DNA of 64,000 bases from Amoebidium appalachense. Its lineage: Eukaryota; Ichthyosporea. The notes beneath the pieces were generated by a model, which saw only the letters and a program-made list of their open reading frames with translations, did no database searches and was not told where the DNA came from. The stretch spans positions 496,001 to 560,000 of the forward strand of contig CAVNZM010000002.1 of the NCBI GenBank assembly GCA_963693365.1, in the 5' to 3' direction. Each line of letters begins with the position of its first letter. Position 1 is the first letter of the stretch. Made by a program: the position numbers and the translations under genes. Below, one piece after another: positions 1-37,895 of this stretch.

Positions 1-122
1 CGTGCGCTATCACTCCACTTCCTCGTGTGTCCTAGCGAGTGCCCATGCATGTGTGGCTGTCATTGCATGTGCATGCACTGTCCCTATCATCCCATCCCAA
101 GCACTCTTCCAGGGGCACGTAC

Positions 123-509
123 ACAGCACGGCACGTTCAAGGGTGAGCTCTGTGCTAGCCACCATTGCCGGGTGGGCCTCAGTGGGGATGGGCAGCAGAG
201 GGAGCAGCTGGTGCACAAGAAGATGCGCCGTGGGGGGGTTGAGCGCCCAATGAAGCTTGTCAAGCACAACCTTCTCCATGCGCTGTGTGTGTGTGTGGGG
301 GGGGGGGGGGGGGGGGGGTTGTGTAGGTGCGGGGGCGGGGGCGGGGGCGGGGGGCGGGGGAGGGGGGGGAGGGGGGGGGAGGGGGGGGGAGAGGGCAGGG
401 GGAACGAGGGGAGGGAAAGAATGGGTGTGTGGTGTGGGGGGGGGGGGGGGAGGGGGGGGGGGGAGGGGCAGGGAGAACGAGGGGGAGGGAAAGAATGGGT
501 GTGTGATGT

Positions 510-540
<31 letters not shown>

Positions 541-990
541 AGGTGGTGGTACTGGTGGTAGGTGGGGAAGTCGAGGTGAGTTCGTGGGTGGTGGTGAGGA
601 TGTGTGCATGTGGTGAAAAGGGGGAAGGATGGAAAGAGAAAGAGACAGAAAGAGAGGGCAGAGACGAGAGAGAGAGAGACACACACACACAGAGAGAGAG
701 AGAGATAGAAAGACCAAGAGAGCGAGAGAGAACAGAAAGAGAAAGGGTGTGTGTATGCTGCAAGAGTTTAAAAAAGCGTTACAGAGTATTAAAAACAAGT
801 TCACGACGGACAACACAAAAGAGAATGGAAGCACCCACAAACAGCATGCACCATAAGCAGAGGACATGTGTGTGTTGCATAAAAAAGGGGGGGGGGGGGG
901 GGGGGGGTGGAGGTGTGTGTGTGTGTGTGTGTCTCAGAGAGGGGTGGAGGTGTGTGTGTGTGTGTGTGTGTGTGTCTCAGAGAGGGGTGG

Positions 991-1036
<46 letters not shown>

Positions 1037-1244
1037 TGTTGCATGAGGTTTGGAATGCGTTAGAGTATGAATGAAGTGCACTTTATCAATGCAGAGTGCA
1101 AAAAACACATCAAGAGCATGGACATAAGCAGTGCCCATCCTCCGGGAAAGGTGGGGTGGGGAGGGGGGGGGGGGGGGGGGAGGGTGAGATGGTGGAGGAG
1201 GAGGTGGTGATGGGGACTGTGTGGTTGAATGTATGCATGTGTGT

Positions 1245-1295
<51 letters not shown>

Positions 1296-2423
1296 GAAAG
1301 ACGGGAGGAAAGAGAAAGAGAAAGAAAGAGAGGACGAGAGATAGGAAGAGGAAGCGGGAAAGGGAGAGGGAGAAAGATTTGTGTGCTCGTAAGGTGGGGG
1401 TGGGGGGGGGGGGGGGGGGGGGGGGGGAGGGGGGGCAGGGGGAGGGGGGGAGGGTGTGTGAGCCGTGGGTGTGTGTGTGCGTGTGTGTGGGTGGGACGGA
1501 GGCAAGGAGGGGGAGGGAGAGAGGGAGGGATAGAGAGAGAACGGGGAGAGGGAGAGAGAGAGAGGGAAGGAGGGAGGGAGAGAAAGAGAGAGAGCGGGAG
1601 AGGGAAAGGTAGGAGAGAGAGAGGGGGGGGGGGGGGGGGGGGGGACGGAGGGAGGGAGGGAAGGAGAGTGTGTGAGTTTGTATGCCCAAGTGAATGGGTG
1701 GGTAAAACGGTAGGGATGGGGGGAAGGGGTGTGCACGTGCACTGCAAACCAGCAGGTTTGCGCTGGCACATGAGTTTGGGTGTGTGTGTGCATGGGGCGG
1801 GGGGCTAAAGGGATGGACGAGAATAATGTGTGGTGTAGAAACAGTTGTCAGCCATGTCAGCCCCCCCCCCCCCCCCCCAAAAAAAAAAAAAGAGAGAGAA
1901 AGAAAAGAAAAACCCACCATAGTCCCACAAGCATTCCTGTCTTTCCCAACCCTTATCTCGGGCACTCACAACAACAACAACAAAAAACACCTGAACACCA
2001 AACACTCTACATGCCAACACACACTTCCTACCCACATTCCCCAATCCCCCCCCCACCTCCTCCCCCCCCCCCATTCCCCTCCCTTCTTTCCCCTTCCCAC
2101 CCAAACCCCCCCCCCCCCTCTCCCACCTTCACCTCCCTCCCTCCCTCTCCCCCTTCCTCCCCCCCCCCCCCCCTCCCCTACCTCCAGGTCGTTGCAGCTG
2201 AACTGCATGCCGCCCGCATTGACCAGCTCGTCCAGTGCCGGGTGTGTGTTCCAGACCTCATGCATCTTAGCAGAGAGAAGGAAGCACGTGGCTGCTATCA
2301 GCTGCACGTGCACGGCCTTGACCTTTACCACAGACAGCAGCCGGTCAAACAGGTTGGCCGCAACAGCAAACGTCTCAGGGTGGTACTCCAGCTTCTTGTT
2401 CATCTGCAGGAAATGAGTAGGTG

Positions 2424-2457
<34 letters not shown>

Positions 2458-3331
2458 TCGTGTCCGACGACTAAGCAAAAGCCAACCCCCCCCCCCCCCC
2501 CCCCCCCCGGTGCAAATACACAGGTCCAGAAGTTAGATAGCCTTCTCCCCATCGCACAACCTTTGTAAGTAACCAACCGATGTGTACGTGTAGAGAAAAA
2601 GAACCAGCCATCAACCCCTTCTCCTCCACACCTTCCCTCTTGCCTATACTGTGAGGATTAGAATGCAATTCAAAACATCAGTTTATGTACTGATTTTTGC
2701 TTCGCGATGTGTCTTGGTAACCCATACGGCCGTGGGGTGTCACAAGCCCCTCCCCCACCCCTCCCCCCCCCCTCCCGCCCCTTTCCAACCCCTCCCCCCC
2801 CCCCCCCCCCCCCCTTCCCCCTCACCCCCCCGCCCAACACCAACACTAGCACCTACACTCACCCCACGCACAGGCACACACTCTCCACCACCAGAACTCA
2901 CAACACTAATCACCGCTTCCGAACGGCCCGTTTTTGGCCGACCCAACCACTTGTGTCCAAAACAGCGAGCAGGCGGCACAAGCAAGTGTACCCACCCTGA
3001 GGATCCAGTCCAGAACCTCGTAGCGCAAACCACCGGTGATCTCGTCGCGCTGCACCTTGCTGAGGTAGTGGGGGTTGGGCATGTGCCGCTCCTGCCCAGC
3101 CAGAGACAGGGCAAGCAGGCGGTGGGCGGGGGTGAGGGAGGGGGAGTTGGCTTCGGCAAGCGTGAGCTTCTTCATGTGCGCGGCCAGGTTGAGGCCGGTC
3201 TCCTTGCGCGGCTTAAACGGCGCACTCTTAGCCACGCTGCGCAGGCGATCCTCGGGGGACGAGGGCTGCGCGCGAGGCGCGGGCCCCCGGGACCTGCGGC
3301 GTTGGGTTGGCTTGGTAGCGGTTTTCACCAT
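123..3331 (-). CDS. Cyclin G/I-like protein, 5' part (3 exons seen, 3' end outside the window)
   Basis: Exons on the minus strand are 3331-2996, 2403-2182 and 282-123. All junctions are GT-AG: the first two introns are in phase 0, and the third donor (gtacgt at 122) leaves one base. The start is the ATG at 3331. A basic Ser/Pro/Arg-rich leader of about 40 residues is followed by the cyclin box. Diagnostic pieces are [18 protein letters not shown] (end of exon 1), [16 protein letters not shown] and [15 protein letters not shown] (exon 2), and [13 protein letters not shown] (exon 2/3 junction). The RMEK-VL-KLHW block is typical of cyclins G and I, so that subfamily is my best guess; a B/A-type cyclin is less likely. 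Cyclins bind and activate or direct cyclin-dependent kinases. Exon 3 sits 1.9 kb beyond exon 2, behind an intron of poly-C and purine/pyrimidine repeats, and its acceptor is the end of a short (CA)n run. The rest of the second cyclin fold is not in this window. Confidence 0.82.
283..2181 (-). repeat. Low-complexity intron of the cyclin gene
   Basis: The 1.9-kb intron consists of long homopolymers (poly-G on the plus strand at 299-540, 888-907, 1260-1294, 1397-1430 and 1624-1644; poly-C at 1861-1878 and 2041-2180), GA-rich purine blocks and (GT)n runs. Two degenerate minus-strand copies of the dispersed repeat lie near 772-860 and 1047-1144. I see no coding signal; the long frames here are Pro-, Gly- and Arg/Glu-rich artefacts. 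Confidence 0.8.
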
Positions 3332-13578
<10,247 letters not shown>

Positions 13579-13632
13579 ATATAGTTGCATGGACTATTTT
13601 TGGGCACGAGGGTGACGTTATTGTTTGTGCCA

Positions 13633-13638
13633 AATAAA
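13633..13638 (+). promoter_or_regulatory. Poly(A) signal of glutathione reductase
   Basis: AATAAA lies 55 nt after the TAA stop at 13576-13578, the expected distance for a short 3' UTR. Confidence 0.6.
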
Positions 13639-13703
13639 TGCATGGTGAGAGTTGGGTATCTCCATCGGCGTGGATCTTGTATCTCCTCTGTTGATGGGAA
13701 TTT

Positions 13704-13734
<31 letters not shown>

Positions 13735-15188
13735 GTGTAGAGACATGAAAGTTGCCAAAAAAAAATAGAAAAAAGCATTTATGCTTTAGAGTAAAAAAAA
13801 ACCTTCTGTCACTGCTGTTCGAAAATTTGTAAATCATATGTATGCCCCTTGCAGTTTTTTGAAAGTGTCTAGACACGTATGGATCATCAATAAACTGTAT
13901 ATTGTGATCTCCTTCCATGTGACGGTATGCGAGAATCTGATGGCGATGCAAAGCCTTGCTACACGAGGTGCTCAGACTGTGTGAGGGTGGCTGCGGCACG
14001 GTGTCGTACTTGTGCCTTCCCTTGGGTTTGGGTAGTTGGGTGTGTGTGTGCGCGACAGACAATTTAGTAGTTGTCGTTGCATGGTGTTCACTTAAGAATT
14101 CTTTGTGTGACATCGTTTTAGTCAAGCAGTGGCGGGTGCAACTGTGGCCCATCAGCTGGGCTACAAGTTTATGTCTTGGCAGACTCCCTCTGTTGTTTAG
14201 GTGTATCTGTCTATTTAGATGCAAGGATTATGTGATGAATCAGGTTGAAGCCAGGGTTGGCGCATGGTTCAGTAGTGGTTGGTGTTACTGTTGACAACAT
14301 CTGAGGGTGCTATTATTATGAGAATATATTTAGACGAGTGTAGAGAGAAGCGATCGCGCGAGACTCGGGGTAGCTTCTTAGATCCGGCAACGTTTGTTTG
14401 AATTGAACAAAGCAGTGATGATCATAAGTTTTTTTGGGGGCACTGCCAATGCAACTCATGGTTGGAAGCGGCTCAGAAAAGATAGGAATAGAGGGGAAAG
14501 TTTTGGTGAGTAGACTCATTCTTGGCCATGGCCATGGTGTGTTAATTCTTGGTGAGAATATGTATGAGTTCTGGACTGACCTGGTCGTGCAGGGGGAGGA
14601 GGGGGGGGGGGGGGGGGAGGGGGGGGAGGGGAGGGGGAGGGGGGACATTTGTTGTGGTAAATATATTCAGGGGTGTGACTGTGCTATGTTTCCGAATGAT
14701 ACATTTCACACATACACCAACCAGCCACAAGCCATCGATGATCAGCGGTGCAAATAAATCAAGAAAAAGGTTTGATAGCAGTGATTCACTCCCTCTATCA
14801 ATGCACACACAATGTCACCACACCCCACCCATCATCTACTAGTAGGCCATTTTTTTCACTCACATAGGTCATTCATTCCCCGACATCTTTGCTCAAGAGC
14901 TTTACCGCAGATAAGAAGGGATATGTCAGATGTTACATGTTTTATACTCTTCATGATGTATGACAGGATGCTATGTGCTCATTTGCAAAAGAAAACAAAA
15001 AACAAGCAATTATCCTGATGGTCCAGGAGCAACTTATTAATTATTCAATAATTAAAATAACCCGCATTCATACTTGAGGGAGGCGGACAGACAACCAAAT
15101 AAATATTCAAGAAATTCATGCCTGGTAAACAGGAGAAAAAAAAACCAAATACACGTGCGCACACTCAAAAGTACATCCATATGTCCCC
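13639..15188. other. Intergenic region between two convergent genes
   Basis: This 1.5-kb stretch lies between the end of glutathione reductase (+) and the end of the GATA gene (-). It has one poly-G tract at 13706-13731 and G-rich DNA at 14594-14645. Otherwise it is ordinary sequence with no gene, RNA or repeat that I can support. The 219-aa antisense frame at 13565-14224 shows no family signal. Confidence 0.5.
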
Positions 15189-23605
<8,417 letters not shown>

Positions 23606-24407
23606 AGTGTCGTGTGGTTGTGAATGCTGGAGGAAAGATGGGGTACACTCTCGCGGGTTGTAAGTGCGTGCGGGTGTTGTCAGTTAGGGTGAGTGTGTGT
23701 TGGGTTGTCAGAATACTCATCAAGACCTAAAAAAACCGAAGCACTTTCCCTCAGTTGAGTATGAGAGCTCAATTGAAGCCCTGCAAACTGGGCAAAACAT
23801 GAAAAGGTGGCGGTACGGTACGCGTGGCAAAAGCCGACACCTCTCAAGTTCTGTGTGTGCACACAGTAAGCAAGCAGGTGCAAAAAGAAAACCGCACGAT
23901 CGCTCATAGATACATGTTAAGCCGTGGTCTGATTGGTTGATCGACCGATATGGAAGGTATAAACACTGATAAGACATCGCGGCCGCCGGAGGGAGCAAGC
24001 ACTGAAGGAGGTTGATTTACAAGGGAGCAAAAGGGTTGTACAAAACTGCATTAGGATTTTATACCTATAGGCTCTTCCGGCCCCAGCTGTACATCATGGC
24101 TTTACGACACCGACAAGCATATGTGTATTCCTACTTTTTTTTATTATTTATTATTTATATATATAGGTATTCCTACTTCAAGTGATGTAATCGATTGAAT
24201 CGATTCAACCCGATCTGTAAAATGATTGGTTTTTCTTTGTTTTGGCGCGCACCGATTAGATCCCCCGAGCCCTCAGGCTTCAGCTCGAAGCGCTCTGCAG
24301 AGAACTTCACACCCACTGGCCCCATGTTCCCTCTTTTATGTGCACTATCTTTTCCTGATTCGATTTGCAATCTGTCACTTGCATCTGTTAGGGCGTACAC
24401 GGGCACC
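23606..24407. promoter_or_regulatory. Divergent region between the GATA gene and ORC6
   Basis: The two start codons point away from each other across 0.8 kb. An inverted CCAAT (ATTGG) lies near 23933, with GTATAAAC near 23957 on the plus strand. Homopolymers are absent, in contrast to the flanking introns. A shared promoter is plausible but unproven. Confidence 0.4.
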
Positions 24408-30551
<6,144 letters not shown>

Positions 30552-30696
30552 ATATAGTGCCATGCTGGTGATGGGGTGCTAAAATTAGAATGAAATTGCG
30601 CCTTTTCCCCCAAATTAATGGGTAAATGTTTGTCCGCACAACCCAATCCAAAGATCTGGGTCTGTAATATATCCCGGTTTATTTTTTTCGATTTCC

Positions 30697-30702
30697 AATA
30701 AA
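30697..30702 (+). promoter_or_regulatory. Poly(A) signal of ORC6
   Basis: AATAAA lies 146 nt downstream of the ORC6 stop, in AT-rich sequence. Confidence 0.5.
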
Positions 30703-31850
30703 AAGACGCGTTATTATATATCTGTATTCTATCTTCTTTTCATTTACCTGAAGAATACTCCAACCCCAACAACTTGCACAGCAGAGGGATCATTGCACTT
30801 TATTGGCCGCTGCCTCCGGCCAATCCGGAAAGAATGATAACGTCATGGAGCCAGTCCAGTACTCTGTCAGTGTGTGTGCGCCTGCACATTCGTGTGCGTG
30901 TGCTTGGCCCTGGCATTGCACATGTGCGTGACAGTGTGTGTGTGTGTGTGGGCATGTGGTGGGGGAAATCATGAACGTGGTGGGTGCACACACGAGGAAG
31001 TCGAAAATCGCATCCCCGTTGGACTTTTGCACAGGTGACGGTGCACACACCATGACGACACGGATGCCCAACACTATTTATTCCCTTGGAGCACAGGAAC
31101 AAACACCTTACAGACATGGCGAGATTATCTAATCATGACCACATGAAAGGATGCTCGCATGATATTAAAAAGTATTAAACAAGCATGACTATCCCAAAGT
31201 TAAACCCCTCCTTCATATGTACAACATTAGAGCTGCAAAAATCATGCAATTGGTAAAATTCGAAGTGTGTATACATGATTGCCACAATATCGGTACTATC
31301 AAGATATTTAAACACAAGATGATATAATGGTCTTAACTATAAAGCACTCTCGGTAAACTTAACATCCTTAAACTCTACATGCAAAACTCCGCTTATAAAA
31401 AAGAACATATATCTATGGGATATTTGCGTATCCAACTAACAGTAAAAACAGCACGCATACACAACTGCCCTAAAAATCCGCCATCATAATACAACTATCC
31501 CAGCATATTCAGGATTATCCCTATTATCGTATATCCCTGCAGTCAGCCTACATGGGAAGAACAAGCATAACTGAAGGATATTAAAGTGATACATTACAAG
31601 AACTCAAGCCGAATGGTACTATCATTCAATCGCTCCTAACCACAGAAATCGCGTTTCCATTCCATCCCCCCCCCCCCCCCCCCCCCGGACACCCCACCCC
31701 ATCCCCCCCCCCCTCCAGCCCACTCCCCCCCCCACCCCCCTCCTTCCCCCCTTCCCCCCCCACCCACACACATGCACACCGACGCACACACACGCGCACA
31801 CACGCACACCTACATGCACATGCACACACGTCAGGCGCTGTGCACGTGCG
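30703..31850. other. Convergent intergenic region, AT-rich
   Basis: This 1.1-kb stretch lies between the ends of ORC6 (+) and the bHLH gene (-). It is unusually normal in composition, with a poly-C-rich block only at 31667-31770. I see no coding exon, RNA gene or transposon in it. Confidence 0.5.
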
Positions 31851-32668
31851 CTACAAATCGAGCATGTGGAAGTTGGAGCACGTGATAGCCAGCTGCAGCA
31901 GATTCTTTCTGCTGGCATCAAATACGGGTTGGATGGTCGTGAGGAACGCTAGGAGCTGCCCATCACCCCTAAAGGCAAACCACGTGCCCTGCCAGTGCCT
32001 GTGTACGTGTGTGTACGTGTGTGCAGAGAGAGAGAGTGTGTGTGTACGTGTGTGTAAGAGTGCGTGTGTGTGGTTGTGTGTCGGTGGGTGTGTGTGTATG
32101 TGTGTGGTGCACGTGTGAGGGAATGTGCATATGAATGTATGTGCGCGCAAGCGTGTGCACATGTGTGCTTGCAATTGCACGCATACATGCGTGAGTGTGT
32201 AGGCACGTGTGTGTGTGTGTGTGTGTGTGTGCTAAAAAAAACCCTCCGTGTGAGTATATGAAAGCAAAAAACATCTGTATTTTTTTTCCACCGTGAGCAC
32301 CCCTGTATTGTTCTTCGACCTGGCAAGCACATCTTAGTTGCACTCACCAACCCATCACCTATGGTGCGGCAACCACCCGCCCTCTCCTCCCTCTCCCCCC
32401 CTGCCCACTCCCGCACACAACCCACCAATACCCTCCACCACCCCCCTTAACCCCACCAATACCCTCCACCACCCCCCTTAACCCCACCAACCAGTGCCTA
32501 ATCCACCACCCCCCTTAACCCCACCAACCAGTGCCTCATCCACCACCCCCCTTAACCCCACCAACCAGTGCCTCATCCACCACCCTACCGGTAGCCCTAT
32601 GCAGGAAGGTACGCCCCAGGGTGTGTCTTCTAGCCTCTCCCCCCCCCCCCCCCCCCCCCCCCCTTTTT

Positions 32669-32699
<31 letters not shown>

Positions 32700-32805
32700 G
32701 GGGGGGTGCATCGTGTTATCCGCTGTTCATGTGTATTTCGTACTTATGACGCATTCAACCCCCCCCCCCCTCCCCCCTTCTTTTTTTTTTTTTTTTTTTT
32801 TTGGG

Positions 32806-32846
<41 letters not shown>

Positions 32847-33494
32847 TGAATGCGGAACACGGTACGAAGTACGCATACACGAAGGACACATGCAAAGGCA
32901 AACATTCAAGTATGCAACATAGCCATGCGCACAGTATGCGTCATAAGCAGAGCCCATCCTCAGGGAGGGCCCAAGTCATCAATTGCGTCTGAGTTTCGAC
33001 CCCTTAGCCCGCGTATATACGACTCTCCAACTCAGACAGCAGCATGAACTGAACTTGGGAGGGTCAACCCGTCTTGATCAAAGACGAGCAGGGTTGCTTA
33101 TGCAAGCAAGGTGAGCAAAACGGTGAATATGTGTGTGCAAACTAATGCAGTGCAGCGAAAAATGCGAATGTGCTTACAGATGCACGACACAGCAATCATG
33201 CCCGGTTGCATGGAAGTAAAGCGGGGGGGGGGGGGGGATGAATGCGTCATAAAGTTCGAAGTACACATGAACATCGGATAACACGATGCAGAGTGCAAAC
33301 CATACAAAAAGAGTATGCATAATAAGCAGAGCCCATCCTCGGGCGGAATGCAGTAGCAAGTACCAAATGCAAACTTGCATTCCAATAACGCAATAACATA
33401 GCTAAAAGAAAGCACAGAGGGTGCCCAGGGATTCGACCTCCCTCAGGAGGAGAAGAGGGGGGAGGAAGGGGAGGGGGGAGAGTTTTGGAGAGAA

Positions 33495-33530
<36 letters not shown>

Positions 33531-36177
33531 GCACGTACGTTCTGAGGGGTGTGTTTGTGAGCAGGTCGTACAGGGCTTGAAATATTTGGGCGCGCAGCAC
33601 AGGGTTGCGCATGAAGGGCAGGTCTTTTGCTGCGCGGCCAATCACAGCCTCCCGTGGCCGGCCAAAGGCGATCTCCCATTGGTGGTCCACAAACACAACC
33701 TGCTTGTGAGTGGTCAATAAAGGAACGTGTGCAATGATGGGGAGGGGGGGGGGGGGGATGAGGGCGATAATATATATGCCCATGCCCAGGTTCCATAGAT
33801 AGGCTGGCACCATCTTTAGGGCCACTGTGCATCGACAAAATACACCCATTCAAGGTACACAGATCCGACGAATTGATTGGTGCAAAGCAGATCCAAAAGA
33901 TCCAGTCGTGACGTAAGAAATGAAGGGGATTGGTTCCCAAGGTCGGCATTCCGAGCAGTCAACGATTCATTCATGTACATTTTATGCATGCCCTGAAATG
34001 CGGAGCATGAACAAGCTATTCAAACTTGTCGAGTCTACAAAAAGCTCTATGCATTCGTTTATATTTACAAATATAGGGTCGATTCATGTTGCAACCGAAC
34101 ATCCTTTAACCGAGCACCAGATCTGATGATTTCATTGGCTCTGGTCAGATCCAGTCCTGATGTAAGTAAGTACGGAAACTGAATTCGATTGGTTCCCTGA
34201 TGTCGACATCGAGATTTTGGATTTCCGTTCGTGTACATTTTATGCGTGCCCGAGTGTGAGCACATGGAAAAGGTCTTCCAAAATGTTCTACTCCATCAGA
34301 AACCATTTAGAACAGTTGAAGTAATAACTTATTTAAATTGCCTGCTTTTTTCTAGATGAAGGTGATAAATATGAGCTTCTGTCGACATCACATACTGCTG
34401 ACCACTGGTCCAGGTGCAAGCCATCATTCACAAACCGGCAACGGTAAACATATGATATGCAACCAATAGCTGTAAAGATCGAGGTGTTCGGTTAGTGGGT
34501 GAGATCTTGACAGCATTTGCTTTTCATGTTTTTGCTAGTAAATTAGACCGGAAGCGCTATTTTTATTTAACAACTGAAGATTTACATTATATTCTTACTC
34601 AGACAAAAAGAAAGTACCCGTTTTTCTCTATTGAGAGCTGAGATATTGCATAGATCGGGTGCGAAAACGGTTAATGGATAAGGTACCCTAATAAATTATT
34701 ATCAAAATTTCTAGAAAATGGCCTCCCGTTACTCTTGTGTGCCCCTCCACGGCAACAGCGCGCGGCTCTTCGGGAATTCGATTCCTTTCAGCGTGAATTC
34801 ATCCAGTTTATTTCTCGAACCTCGCGTAGGCATCCTTTGGCGGCTCCCTTGCTGAGTGTTTTTGGTCTCCCTCCGGCGCGCCAGCGTATGAATGAATTAG
34901 GACTTCGCTTTTGTTTTCATTTGGTTAGGCTTCCTTCTTATCATCCTTTGTTGCAATTCTTTCCTTCTTTAGCACCTGTTCCCGGCATTTCTAATGTTCG
35001 TGCGAAATGCCCTATCCCCAATCTCTCTCCCATTCCGAGATATCCTTTTAAATACTTATCTCCTTTATTTTTCTCTTCTACTAGTTATCAGCAGTATGTT
35101 ACTTGGTTTCATACTCAATATCCTTTGCTTCATCGTTGTGATAAATGTATCATGGTAGGGCTCTTGAGCCTGTGCTTCTTTTTATATTAGAGACTCGTCT
35201 ATTTTCTTTACAATCGTTGTGTAAATTAGCTACTTATATTTATCCTTCCTCTCGTAAACCTACCACCCTTACCGATTTTGCAATTCTAACCCCTCCTTGT
35301 GACATAGCTTGGAAATGTTTATTTTGGCGCTGTAACCTTTGTTTCCATATATGTTTGTGCCACTTTTGTGCAGAACCTTTTTCTCGTAAACACTTAGATA
35401 GATGTATCTATTTATCTCAGATTATTCCGTTAGAAATTAGAAGACTGGCTTATTTAGATAATCCTGATCTTACGTCTATTGACTATCTGTTGAACCACGG
35501 TATGTTTAATGAGTTTTCTAAGGTGTATGATTATTTAAGTCGTTATCTCCTCCGTATCCGAGAGTGAGGGCTTTTGTATTTTTCTTCTCCGAGATATCGG
35601 TGATATCTCGATGGCTTCTATTTTGCTGAGCATATCAATAAAGTCATTATATAAAATAAAAAAATTTCTAGACTAATGTGATAAGTTTGCACTTCTGTCG
35701 ACATCACATTCTGCCAACCGCCGGCTGTGTGACACCCTTCATTCACAACCCGGCAACGGTAAACATATGATATGCAACCAATGACTGTAAAAATTGAGGT
35801 GTACCTTAACTGGGTGAGATCTTGCCACCATTTGCTTTTCATATTTTCGGTTGTATATGAGCGCAAAAGTTCTGTTTTTACTCACGATATCGAAGATTTA
35901 CATTGTATACTTCCTTCGTTACAAAGAAAATACACGTTTATCTCCACTGGGGCTGAGATATTGCATAGATCGGGTGCTTGTACCTTGAATGGGCGAGGTG
36001 TCCTAATTGATTGTGTTGGATTTGTGTGTGTGTGTGTGTGTGTGCCTTCAGAGGAGGGCAATAAGTCCACAAGAGAGGTGGAGACACAGTGAAGGAAACC
36101 TGTCACAAACACAAAACGAACACACAACAGACAAAATGTACAGGATGTACAGGCTAAAAAAACACTGGGGGGGGAGG

Positions 36178-36209
<32 letters not shown>

Positions 36210-37122
36210 ATAGAAGAAGAGCATGAAGTGGACAGAGAAGTATTCCAGGGACAGGGTGTGTGTGCATGCCGTGTGTGTGTGTGCACATGCACGTGTATAT
36301 CTGCATGCACATGCACGTGTATATCTGCATGCACATGCACGGGTATATCGGCATGCACATGCACGTGTATATCTGCATGCACATGCACGTGTATATCTGC
36401 ATGCACATGCACGTGTCTATCTGCATGCACATGCACGTGTCTATCTGCATGCACATGCACGTGTATATCCGCATGCACATGCACGTGTATATCCGCATGC
36501 ACATGCACGTGTATATCCGCATGCACAGGCACGTGTTTGGTCACTGCATGTGTGTGCCCGTGCATGTGCCTGCGGTGCACACGTACCACCCTGCTGGCCC
36601 AGTCCACCAGCATGAGTGTGTGCATGTTGTTTGGCTTGGCCCTCATCAGCCTCTCCGTGTCAGCCTGCAGCTGCTCCAACTGCGCCGACAGCTGTGAGGG
36701 GATGGGGTTAGTGTGTGTTCCACACGGAACAATATCCTAACCACCGGAAAAGATTGCAAATATAAACCAGAGGCGGGGCGGGCGGGCGGGCCGGGGGGGG
36801 GGGGGGGGGGGGGGGGGGAGGGAGAAGGGGATAAGCATTCGAGGGTTGAGATGGTGTATATGCATTTATGGTCCCGTCCCCTACACCTCACACTTTCCCC
36901 CTTTCCTTACCTTCACCGCCCCATTCCTGTCCCCTCCCCTCCATCTCCCCTCCCCCCCCCCCATCACCACCACCACTATCCGATTCCTTCCAGGCACGCA
37001 CACACCTGTGAGTATACACCCACCCACCTACCCACATGTGCACACGCAAGAAAACGTGCAACATACACACACATCCACACCCACACATGCAATTTCCCCT
37101 ACTGCCCCTCCCCCTCCCCCCC

Positions 37123-37153
<31 letters not shown>

Positions 37154-37320
37154 CTGTTCGCTGTGTGCCTGCAGCTGTGAGTTCTCTCTCGTCTTTGCAT
37201 CCAAAAAGTCGGCAGCCCTTCGGAAGATTTCAGCCTTTGACAGAGACTGCGACTCTTTAAGGCCAGGCACAGAAACCTTCAGATCTCGAAGACTCTTGCG
37301 GATCTTTTCCCTGGGATAAT

Positions 37321-37376
<56 letters not shown>

Positions 37377-37895
37377 TAAAGGGGGGGAGGGGGGGGAAGG
37401 GGGGAATATAAGAGAGGAGGAAGAGAGGTAGAGAGTCGGTATGTGTGTGAGCACCCGTACGTGCTGTGGAAGTGAGCCATGTATGCATGTGTGTGTGTGT
37501 GCGTGCATGCGCGTGGCCATGTGTGTGTGCATGCATGTGTGTGCATATGCATGTGTGTTGACATACATGCGAGTCGTATGCACAGGTGAGTGCATGCATG
37601 TGTGCGTGTGTCGTGCCATTTTTGCCTAGTATGTATTATGGGTGTGGATGAAAATCGATAGGTTTTTGGCATACGTATACACGTGCTCATGTTTTCCAAC
37701 ATGTATTCGTGCGTCCACGTGCACGTATACATGTGAGCATGCATGCTGCTCTTCCTTCGTTTGGAAAAGTGAAAAGAGCCACGTGCATCCCGTTGCAAAG
37801 CCGAACAGTCTTACATGCACACACGCGCAGCACAACCCATCTTGATGCACGGCGCATGCACGCACGTACACGCCAACGCGCACGCGCCCACACGC

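Noticed and set aside
10-867. Long Pro-, Gly- and Ser-rich frames over poly-C/G and GA tracts (here and at 977-1965, 6281-6709, 9276-10367, 19599-20132, 26480-27139 and elsewhere)
   Set aside because: They are translations of homopolymers and dinucleotide repeats and are open in several frames at once. Only the part at 123-282 is a real exon (cyclin, minus strand).
24195-24407. In-frame N-terminal extension of ORC6 by 71 residues
   Set aside because: It does not resemble any ORC6 and the ATG at 24408 gives the normal N-terminus; it is likely promoter and 5' UTR.
36288-36535. CRISPR-like array
   Set aside because: Units are contiguous 24-bp copies without unique spacers and the genome is eukaryotic; it is a minisatellite. 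The same holds for 51895-52380.
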